Shown: piece after piece, positions 37,201-49,200 of the stretch | Layout: every line of letters begins with the position of its first letter | Position numbering within the stretch: position 1 is the first letter of the stretch | Assembly: GCA_950097015.1 (NCBI GenBank) | Contig: CATNEN010000038.1 | Coordinates: 24,651,001 to 24,715,000, forward strand | From: Macrostomum hystrix | Taxonomy: Eukaryota > Platyhelminthes > Macrostomidae | Direction of reading: 5' to 3' | DNA length: 64,000 nt | Made by a program: the position numbers and the translations under genes | Notes under the pieces: generated by a model | What the model saw: the letters and a program-made list of their open reading frames with translations, nothing else | Databases searched by the model: none | What the model was told of the DNA's origin: nothing

Positions 37201-40200
37201 CCTCGTTATTTTTCTAAACCTTGTCGCTCCATTGATTTCTATCCCATTGATACCTACTTCATACCTTTCTTTTCTAACCCTCAGACAACCATCTCACGCC
37301 ATTTTCCGACCCTTCGACATCCACCTCACGCCGTTTCATTTCTATCCCGTTGACACCCACCACACACCCTTTCTTTTCTAACCCTCAGACAACCATCTCA
37401 CGCTATTTTTTCTAACCCTCAGACAACCATCTCACGCCATTTTCCGACCCTTCGACATCCACCTCACGCCTTTTCATTTCTATCCCATTGACACGCACCT
37501 CACACCCTTTCTTTTCTAACCCTCAGACAACCATCTCACGCTATTTTTTCTAACCCTCAGACAACCATCTCACGCCATTTTCCGACCCTTCGACATCCAC
37601 CTCACGCCTTTTCATTTCTATCCCATTGACACGCACCTCACACCCTTTCTTTTCTAACCCTCAGACAACCACCACACGCCATTTTTCTAACCTTTTGACA
37701 ACCACCTCACTCCCTGAGCAGTCTAATTCAATAAGTTATAGAAGTCAGTTTGTAATCTTGTCAATATAATTGTTCAAAAATATTCATCCATCGCAGGTAT
37801 GCGAATCCTCGTGATGCTCCTACTCGACACTCTGCCCATGCTGGGAAATGTGCTCTTGCTCTGCTTTTTTGTCTTCTTCATCTTCGGCATAATAGGTGTG
37901 CAACTGTGGAAAGGTGTGCTACGCAATCGCTGCTACCTGGGCATTAACGACACCATTTCTCATCCAGGGTAAGTCAGAGTCGATAAAGGAGAAACTATGA
38001 AACTTGCCTGCATTTTTCAGAACGCCTGCAAATGTTTGGAAATAGATCAGAATGCTTGGAAATAAATCAGAATGTTTGGAAATAGATCAGAATGTTTGGA
38101 AATAGATCAGAATGTTCGGAAATAGATCAGAATGTTTGAAAATAAATCAGAATGTTTGAAAATAAATCAGAATGTTTGGAAATAAATAAGAATGTTTGGA
38201 AATAAATCAGAATGTTTGGAAATAAATCAGAATGTTTAGAAATAAAAATAAATCAGAATGTTCGGAAATAGATCAGAATGTTTGAAAATAAATCAGAATG
38301 TTTGGAAATAGATCAGAATGTTCGGAAATAGATCAGAATGTTTGAAAATAAATCAGAATGTTTGGAAATAGATCAGAATGTTCGGAAATAGATCAGAATG
38401 TTTGAAAATAAATCAGAATGTTTGGAAATAGATCAGAATGTTCGGAAATAAATCAGAATGTTTGGAAACAAACTAGGAATATTTGGAAATTGGTTAGAAT
38501 ATTGGGAAGTTCTGAAGTAGATTAGGAAAATTGTGAAAAAAAGCCAACTATAACAAAAATGGCAAAAGAATTTACCCCTCAGAAATGATATGAAGTCGGC
38601 GCAGTTATCAAACAACAAATTTTGACCTTCAAACGTGCAAACTGCACATAACATTCCTAAAGAGACAGAAACAGAAGGGAAGGACACAGAGAGAATGACA
38701 TAAAGTGGTTAGCTGTCCCTGCAATCGGTCTGGTTCTATTTTTTACAGTAACGTGGGTTAACTGGTTGGTGTACTTATAAACAGGAATGTTAACCGATTG
38801 TCTTACAGTGTGTAAAATACCATATTGGCGTGTGTGTTGCGTTTCCGGTAGAGAAAAAAGTCAAGCGGACCGACATGAACTTTTAAATAGGATTGTTCTC
38901 ATAAGACTTACCTGTTAGACAGGAGAACTTACCTGTTAGACAGGAGAACTTACCTGTTAGACAGGAGAACTTACCTGTTAGACAGGAGAACTTACCTGTT
39001 AGACAGGAGAACTTACCTGTTAGACAGGAGAACTTACCTGTTAGACAGGAGAACTTACCTGTTAGACAGGAGAACTTACCTGTTAGACAGGAGAACTTAC
39101 CTGTTAGACAGGAGAACTTACCTGTTAGACAGGAGAACTTACCTATTAGACAGGAGAACTTACCTGTTAGACAGGAGAACTTACCTGTTAGACAGGAGAA
39201 CTTACCTGTTAGACAGGAGAACTTACCTGTTAGACAGGAGAACTTACCTGTTAGACAGGAGAACTTACCTGTTAGACAGGAGAACTTACCTGTTAGACAG
39301 GAGAACTTACCTATTAGACAGGAGAACTTACCTATTAGACACGAGAACTTACCTGTTAGACAGGAGAACTTACCTATTAGACACGAGAACTTACCTGTTA
39401 GACAGGAGAACTTAACTGTTAGACACGAGAACTTACCTGTTAGACAGGAGAACTTACCTGTTAGACAGGAGAACTTAACTGTTAGACATAAGAACTTACC
39501 TGTTAGACGAAAATGTACTTTGTTAGATTGGAAAGTTTATGCGTTATTTCATGATTACTTACAGTTTCAACTAAACTCATTGCAGAGTGAACCTGACAGA
39601 TTACTACCAGCTTAACAGCAGTTCAGATAATTTTATAGCAACCAAGGACTTCATCTGCGCCCAGAAAGACTCAGGCGGTATTCAAACATGCGACCAGATC
39701 AACCCGACTGTGATGTGGCTGGCAACCGATTCCTACATAACTTGCAATCGATCGGCCGACTTGCTCGGTGATAATCAGGCAACAAATGACAGCTGTGTGA
39801 ACTGGAATCAGTACTACTCAGTGTGCAATGCCAGCGTCAGCAATCCCTATATGGGATCTATCAACTTTGACAACATTGGCTTCGCCTGGGTGGCCATATT
39901 TCAGGTGGGTCTCGACGTTATTTTTGGATTGCTAATCTATTCCATTGCTTGATGAGTGGCAGAGCGAGGTCCCTGAGTTCGATTCCGCGGCGAGGCCACA
40001 TTTATTTAGAGGCGCAGCCGCGGAGAGAAGGCTTATGGGCTTGTCGTTCAATTTACGCCCTTGATGGCCAACCTCCAAGGCCCAGTGAGAGTGTACACTG
40101 CCTGACGATGAGAAGTCAGGGCAGATGTCCACACCTGTGTGAGCGTGTTCTCATGGGAAATAAGCAGAATTGCCTCCTCACTGGCTGTGGGTCTAGTGTC

Positions 40201-43200
40201 ACCAAAGGGTCCATTGCCTGCAGACATCCTGCAATTATTTTTTTTATATTGCTAGTCTACGCCAGAGGATGAATGAGCATTAAAAATGCACTATTAAAAT
40301 TAGGGCTTAACCTTATCGCGATGAATACAAGTAAGAAATCGATCAAAGGCGCCTCGACCAATATTTTTATAGAAAAAATCCGACAACTGAAATGGTAAAT
40401 TCACTGCACGAGATCTGAAGTTAGCGCGGCGGAAAGAGAACGAAAAAGCGTGTCACGGAGGAAATGAAGAAATATTCAGGACAGCCAGATGAGAGATGAG
40501 ACAACTAGGCAGACTATTCTATAAATTATTAATTCACTCAGTGCGCGTAAGAGCGGCTGGCTCGGCGTTGATCTGCGAGATCGGAGCCATGGCGGGCGAA
40601 GACAAGCTGCGCGAGTTCTAAGTGCGAGATATAATACTGAGAGGGCGATGAAAAATCTACCCGATCAATTATTCATCCATCACCTGACGAGCCGGGGAGC
40701 GGGGGAGAAGAGATGGTCAAGAAGAGACGGCGAGAAACTGGGGGGAGGAGAGAATAGTGGGATAACAGGATGGGATCAAGTGGTATCTGAGGCCACTCTA
40801 GCGATCTGAGTACGCTCGTACACATTTAGATAAAAACTATTTTCGAGACGAAATGGGACAGATATTTTCATTGATTAAACTCGAGAGCAATGTTGTTTTT
40901 CGGTTCTTACAATTAATCTACTTTTTTAGGTCTGAAAAGTGCATGTACTAACGCGTTTGCCCTAAACTGATTCTATTGACTATGCAGAAGTTATTGTAAA
41001 TGTCTAGAGTGAATCCGGCCTACCTCACGCCTGCCTTACCACGTGCTCTAAGGCACCCACCTCACGCCCCGTCGCTCCATTGAAACATAGACACCCACTC
41101 ACGCCCCGGCTCCAATAATCAGAGACATCCACCTCACGCCCCGCCGCTTCTTGTGAACATAGACACCCACCTCACGCCCCGCCGCTTCTCTTGAACACAG
41201 GCAACCACCTCACGCCCCGTCGCTTCTTTTCAACATAGACACCCACCTCACGCCCTGCCGTTTCTCTTCAACATAGACACCCACCTCACGCCCCGCCGCT
41301 TCTTTTCAACATAGACAAACACTTCACGCCCCGCCGCTCCTATTCAACATAGACACCCACCTCACGACACTACACCTAATTGCAGGTAATCAGCCTGGAA
41401 AGTTGGGTGGACATCATGTACTATATTCAGGATGCGCACTCATTTTGGGCCTGGATCTACTTTGTCTCCTTGATTGTGGTGAGTAATCGCAGTCACATAT
41501 TTAAAGAGATCATTTTGATACAATTTTATTTGTTGTTAAATCTAGATCGATAATCATTTTTGTTTACGATGTAAATTTAGTAAATACGGTCGAGTAAATA
41601 GAATAGTAGCTCGTTCTTTCCATAGAAAAACATATAAATTATACTCTAGGGACACAGAAGAAATGGAATTTTATTAAATGTCACACAGCATAGTAAAAAA
41701 ACTAGCCACAAGCAACCAAAACAGCGACCCCAGCTTGCTAGGTCTTATCTAGTTTCTGTAGGACAATTTACAAAACAGACTATAGTAACAGACAGGGCAT
41801 TTGTAGGCATTCAGTTAACAGAGGCTTATCATAGCTTAGCCATCCCATCTGGCAGGCACACTAAATCCGTTAGGAATGCTGGCACATATTTATAATTTTC
41901 CCATCGCACAGCTCTCATAGCTCAGTGTCGATTCGCGTTAATACAAGCATAAGCCTTTGCCAGCCCCCCCTGTTTTGCTCTAACTCTGCTCGGAATCAAT
42001 TTCGACCCTAGAATAGTAAGAATACTCGTGTTTAGTGCCACGTCAATTTAGTATCCGATCGATAAATGGATATCAGCGACATCAGTTGAATCAGCTGCTG
42101 CTTCAGGCCCCGAAATCGCTGCATGCGCGGTGTAAAGTTGCAAAACTGACTGAAACTAAGACTCGATTCTATCGATTTTATTCGAATTTTCGAATTAGAT
42201 AAACACATAAGATAAAGGCGTTATTAGACAGTTCGTGATTGTTGTTAGTTTCATTTTAAATTAAAACAATAATTTTCTCAAATTGTCTAAAACATAACCT
42301 CACTTCACTCGTGAACAATACGCTTCAGTTATATCTATATTCTATTCCCTCATATCTAGTTTCCATTCTCTCATATCTATCTACCATTCTCTCACATCTG
42401 TCTTCCATTCTCTCAGATCTATCTTCCATTCCCTCAGATCTATCTATCATTCCATCAGATCCATCTTCCATTCCCTCAGATCTGTCTACCATTCCATCAG
42501 ATCTATCTACCATTCCCTCAGATCTATCTACCATTCCATCATATCTATCTTCCATTCCCTCAGATCTATCTTCCATTCCCTCAGATCTATCTATCATTCC
42601 ATCATATCTATCTTCCATTCCCTCAGATCTATCTTCCATTCCCTCAGATCTATCTATCATTCCATCATATCTATCTTCCATTCCCTCAGATCTATCTTCC
42701 ATTCCATCATATCTATCTTCCATTCCCTCAGATCTATCTATCATTCCATCATATCTAGTTTCCATTCCCTCAGATCTATCTACCATTCCATCATATCTAT
42801 CTTCCATTCCCTCAGATCCATCTTCCATTCCCTCAGATCCATCTTCCATTCCCTCAGATCCATCTTCCATTCCCTCAGATCTATCTGCAGTTCTCTCAGA
42901 TCTATCTTGAACTTTTCACATCTAGTTGATCTATATGCCTCTCATATCTAATTAAAAATTTTCTGGCATTAAATTCTCAACATAGATCGGCTCATTCTTC
43001 ATGATCAACCTATGCCTGGTTGTCATAGCAACGCAATTCTCTGAAACCAAGAAACGCGAAGTAGAAAAGATGCTGCAGGAACGAAAGCGTTGCAAATCCA
43101 CTTCGAGTTTGACCAGCGCAGGTGATCCCGGCTCCTGCTACGGGCAGATTGTGAAGCTGCTCATCAGACAGGTGACAATACTGAGTTGGTCTTTGTGTTT

Positions 43201-46200
43201 CTACTGCTTTCGCAAGTTCTAAACACAAATCTTTTTCAATCATCGATCTCGCAGGCCCGAAGACTGCAGCGCAGTTTTTGTCGTCGCTATCAAGAGCTGC
43301 AGCGTCAGCGAGGCATTGTGGCCACGGCGTCAGTTTTGGAGGCTGGACAGTCGGCAGGGCGAGGGTTTGCGCCCCACGCGACGCCGCCTGAAGCGCGTCG
43401 CTTTAGCTGCAACTGCGGACACCAGCGAGGCGGCTTCGCACTGGCTGACGCTTCAATGGGACCGCGGCAGTGGCGCCTGCCGCCTCGAGCTAGTCCGGAA
43501 ATCTCCGATCTAGTCGACGAAGACTCAAGCGCATTTTCAGCCTCCGCAGCGGTGGAAAACAGGCGGGTATCGCTGCAGCCGCCCCCGATGCCGCTGCTGC
43601 TGCATCATCAGCCGCGTCAGCAACAACGATTTACAGGCGTCAACAATGACGATTCGGCCTCCAGACGATCGTCCTGTCACAGTTGCCGATGCCAGCGCGA
43701 GGAATCGGCCGCTTCGAGCATCAACTGCCGCTCCCTGCTGGCTGGCTACCAAGAGAACGAGCTGTTTCCCGGCTGGCGGTTGGCGCATTGGTCGTCTATC
43801 TCTTCCTCCATTGCGGTCAGGGAGATGACAGGTGAGTTGGATTCTGAGAATCAGTTTAGCTGGCTTTTCGTTTTTGCGTTTCGTTGTCACAAAGCTAGTG
43901 AAAATGCGTCACACAGCCAGGGAGCCTGTAGCACAAAACCTGCTGGGTCGACTGTCTCGATCACCGCTGGGTCAGCCGAGATCAAGCGGCAACTTGTTCT
44001 CAAGTGCGTTCAATCAGTTACTGTTCTGTTTAACAGGTAGATTAATTGCAAAAGAGACTATCTGAGAACCAAGTTCTAACGTGTGACAGTAAAACAAACT
44101 GAATTTTGAAACAAATAACATAAATAAAGCCGAACTGATTCAATCCATTACAAAACAGCAATTTGGCGAAAATTTCGCTGTCTCATCAAACAGCTGATCG
44201 ATCATCGGTATTTTCAACGCGGCATCCTAGTTGCGATCCTATTCAACACAATGAGTATGGGCATTGAATTTCACAACCAGGTGAGCGGGTCAGGTGGGGC
44301 AATATTGCGATAGGCTCAGAGTGTACATTCAAGCCCACCACTTCACTCCAACCAGAGTGTACATTTAAGCCCACCACCTCACTCCAACCAGAGTGTACAT
44401 TTAAGCCCACCACCTCACTCGATCCAATCAGAGTGTACATTTAAGCCCACCACCTCACTTCACTCAGAGTGTACATTCAAGCCCACCAACTCACTCCACT
44501 TAAAGTCTAAAACAATATTCATTATGCACTACAAATCGATTATCTACAACACGGAATAGCCATTGTCTCACAGAATATTTCACTCCCTAACAGGATATTT
44601 CATTGTCTAACAGAATTTCTGACTGTCTAATACGATTCTTGATTGTCTAACTGGATGAAAATTTCTACTATGACACCTTTCAGCCTGATATTTTGACCGA
44701 TATAATCGAATACAGCAACATGATCTTCTGCGGCATATTTGCTCTGGAGATGCTGCTCAAACTACTGGGCGATGGCCTCATTAACTATGTCAGCAGTGGA
44801 TTCAATGTGTTCGACGCCTCCATTGTTATTTTGAGGTTTGCTCCTATTGGACCTCTTTGATTTTTTACAGAAAGTTAATTTCTTTGCAAAATTTTATAGT
44901 TCCGATCAATCTTGAATGAAGTGTTCAGCAAAAAAATATATTACCTTACTCCACTCAGAGTGTCAAATAAAACTCACCAACTCACTCCAATGAGAGTGTA
45001 CATTCAAGCCCACCACCTCACTCCACTCAGAGTGTCAATTCAAACTCACTAACTCACTCCACTGAGAGTGTACATTCAAGCCCACCACCTCACTCCACTC
45101 AGAGTGTCAATTCAAACTCACTAACTCACTCCACTGAGAGTGTAAATTCAAGCCCACCACCTCACTCCACTGAGAGTGTACATTCAAGCCCAACACCTCA
45201 CTCCACTGAGAGTGTACATTCAAGCCCGACACCTCACTCCACTGAGAGTGTAAATTCAAGCCCACCACCTCACTCCACTCAGAGTGTACATTCAAGCCCA
45301 CCACCTCACTCCAAGCAGAGTGTACATTCAAGCCCACCACCTCATTCTACTGAGAGTGTACATTCACGTTCACCACCTAAAAAACGATCCGCAGCGGATT
45401 CGAGCTGCTCCAAGGCCACGGCAGCGGTCTCTCGGTGCTCCGCACCTTCCGTCTGCTTCGCATTCTAAAATTAGTGAGATTCCTGCCTGCACTGAGGCAG
45501 CAACTATTTGTCATGCTAAAGACCATGGACAATGTGGCCACCTTCTTTGCTTTGCTAGTGCTCTTCATCTTCATATTCAGGTGAGTCTTGTTCTGGTTCG
45601 TGTAGTTTTCTAACAATAGATTGCTCAATAATTGTTTTTTTACCGATTTTGTCATTGAAATCCGTTAATTTTTACGCAATCGGTCAAACTACCAACAAGA
45701 GCTACAAATTATAACATTACCGCCATTTTCTGTTATCAGATAGATTATCTGAGTCGATTCTCGCACACTGATCCCTGTTCTATACTCATCATATTCTACA
45801 GCCAAAGATTGATCTAAGATTGTGCCTGCGAGTTCTGTGTGAGGGCGAAACAGTTTTGCAATTTTGTAGAACTAATACAACGCATTACCCTAATAATTCT
45901 AGCCAGCGAAAAGCAGCATTTCGCTGACCCTTATTTTGCTTATTTTGCTAACGACAAATTTTTCTGCGTTAAAGAATACTACGAGTAGAACATTTTCTTT
46001 CCTGAATTTTTAATCAAACACGCGCAAAGTTTGCGGGAGCGAAACAGTTCTAGCTGATTTAGCGAAGAGTTCGCTTTGTGAATATGATACGGTATCAAGA
46101 TTATCGTTACAGTAGACCCGCAGTCATTGGGGAGGCAATTCTGCCCATTCCGCTGACTCCTGAGCACACACGCATACGATACTGTACAGGTATGTACATC

Positions 46201-49200
46201 TGCCACTGACTTTCTCATCGTCAGGCGGTGTACACTCTCTCTGTGCCTTGGAGGTTGGCCCTCAAGGGCATAAATTGCCACGGCTGCGCCCCAAACGAAT
46301 GTGACCTCGCCGCGGAATCGAGCTCAGGGACCTTGGTGCGAGAGGCTAACGCGTTAGACCTCTCTGCCACTCACCCCTTGAAAGGGGTTGTAGACTAGTG
46401 CTAAGAGAGCCGGACTCACGACTAGAAGGTTTGGGGTTCGATTCCCGACTCCTCTGTGTCAAGGCACCTAACTCTGCATTGCTACAGTTCATCCAGCTGT
46501 TAAATGGGTTCCAGCATCAGTTGGGGGTGGGTGTGGTGTCCCCAGTCCATGGACTGAACACCTACGCAGCCATGTGGTGTAATAGATAGTTATTTATCGA
46601 ATATGATTGAGCCCATAGAGATTTGTTGTACTGTAACTCACTGGTTAACTTTCAGCATATTGGGCATGAGCCTCTTTGGCTGCCGCTTCTGCGGCATATC
46701 GCCTCGCGGCAATCACCGTTGTGCCAGACAAAATTTTGACTCCCTGCTGTGGGCTACGGTAACCGTGTTTCAGGTATCAAAGATCCGACAGACGCGGGGA
46801 CGCATGTTTGGGGACTTCTAAAGCTAGTAACTATTTGAAAATTAATTTTCAGGCTAATAATAACACTTTGACAACAATTCGTGATAATCACTGGAAGTAG
46901 CACGAGAAAACCAAGTGCTAGCTTTAGAAGTCCTGCATGCCTAAAGCGACAAAATACGAAAAGTAGCAAATCTCTGCATTCTGTCTCATTCTCTCTCACT
47001 TTTCACTGCATTAATCGTTTGACTGTATAACTTTTTAAAAGCCTGTTCGTTACTATACGCTTCCAGTTTAGTGCACCCAACCTTCAATTTCCCCTCCCCC
47101 CGGCAAAGTTCTCCGTGGTACTGAATGCTAGGTTTATAATTGATAGTGAGCAAGAAATTTTAGTGCTTTGCCCCAAGTGATTCAAAGATATGTGCTGTTA
47201 GATATGGTTTTCAGATGTTAGATATGGTGTTCACCTGTTAGATATGGTGTTCACCTGCTAGATATGGTGTTCACCTGTTAGATATGGTATTCACCTGTTA
47301 GATTTGGTGTTCACCTGTTAGATTTGGTGTTCACCTGTTAGATTTGGTGTTCACCTGTTAGATATGGTGTTCACCTGTTAGATATGGTGTTCACCTTTTA
47401 GATATGGTGTTCACCTGTTAGATTTGGTGTTCACCTGTTAGATATGGTGTTCACCTGTTAGATATGGTGTTCACCTGTTAGATTTGGTGTTCACCTGTTA
47501 GATATGGTGTTCACCTGTTAGATATGGTGTTCACCTGTTAGATATGGTGTTCACCTGTTAGATATGGTGTTCACCTGTTAGATATGGTGTTCACCTGTTA
47601 GATATGGTGTTCACCTGTTAGACTTGAGTGTTCACCTGCTAGATATGGTGTTCACCGGTTAGATATAGTGTTCAGCTGTTATGTCGGTGAAACAACTGTG
47701 AAACGATTTCACCAGGTGAAGCGGGTGTCACATGTTATGTTAAATGCGGGAAGTCAGTTCCAGGCATCACTTCTAGCAGTTATAACTTTTATGCGTCTGA
47801 CAAACTCTGAACACTTTCTGTCTCTGTACACGACTATAGCTTTCTAATCTGCAGCTAGTCTGTTGTCTCTGGCTTTTCTCAATATTCAATAAAATTTATC
47901 AGGTCTCTCTTCTTAAGAAGTTATAAAAAAATTTATCGGATTTTTCTGAAATGTTCGCGTTATGTTACTTGTCAGTAGCTTTGCTAGCTCGCCGCAATTC
48001 TGTAGTACCCTAGCTTGTGTGTTCGTTAGTGCACAACTATGCACATTTGGTGCGATTCAAGTGATCCAGGACATTGTTTATGATACAAAAATAATCAAGT
48101 GCTATCAGCTTTTGACGCAAAATGCCATCGAGCCTACTAATGAATAGCAAATTTAAATCGTTGCAATTGGTAATTCGTTAACTATTTTTACCGGATTAAA
48201 AAACATTTGAAATCCCGCCAAAAACTATCCCGCGCCGCACAAGTACTTAGCAGGAATTATCCTCGTCTAGTCCATTGTTGTAAATTGTAGATTTTTTAAA
48301 TAACGCACTTAAAAACTACGCAAAGAGTTAAACAAAATTATTTCTCCCACTAATTCAAAATATTTTCCTCTCCGCTCGTCTGCGAATTTCCTGAAAAAAA
48401 CTGCGACAAAAAACCAACCACTTGCCCTAATAATGTCCACGATCGGGAACTCACACAACCCCTGTGCAGCGTCCTTGGCATGACACTATTCGGTGGCAAG
48501 TTCTGCTGGCTGCCTGACGGTACAACTTGCACCTGCGCCGAGCGAGCCATGCCAGACATGTGCACCTGCGACAGGGCCAACTTCGACAGCATCATGTGGT
48601 CACTGGTTACCGTGTTTCAGGTAGAACCCTTAACCGGTGACGGTCCCTCCAGTCCATGGACTGAACAGTCGCTGTACGAGTACACAGCATTTAGAAAAGC
48701 CAAGCAAAGGCGGAGGCTGTGCCACTGCATATGAATTAAGCCCAACAGCGGTTAGGTGCTGCGTCTATTAAATTTTATATCTTTTAGAGTTAAAAATGAT
48801 TTAACGAAAATCGCTCATTAACGAAAACGGGTCTTATCAGTGAAGTTTGTCGCTATCTATAAACATGACAAACACAGATAGCGATGTGGCAATAAACTTT
48901 TTATTTTCCACAATTTTTTAAGCTTTAAAGGCACAGGTCGAGCTTGTGCATTTGTTTCCTCATTTGCACCTGAACCTTGCTTAGTTTTCTCTGCTTACGC
49001 TGCTTATTTTGCATCCTCTGTATTTTCCCGTAGCAACTAATTTTGTCTGCCTCACTGATCTACCAGATTAGCTTTTAGTGCTTGCACTTTATAATTTACT
49101 ATTATTGATTGGTTAATATTATCGGCAAAACGTTGTCAGTAGCTTAATTGACAAATCGAATGCTTTAGGTTTTTACATGCTTTTGATGAGCAATTTTGGA

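Noticed and set aside
38905-39505. 21-bp regular repeat considered as CRISPR or telomere-like
   Set aside because: Contiguous identical units without spacers, inside an intron; it is a minisatellite.
42311-42910. 199-codon ORF in intron 6
   Set aside because: A 21-bp repeat stays open because its length is a multiple of three; no independent support.
46393-46460. Possible tRNA gene before exon 12a
   Set aside because: The B box is perfect, but the same body follows in other copies and the acceptor stem is not paired; SINE family B head.
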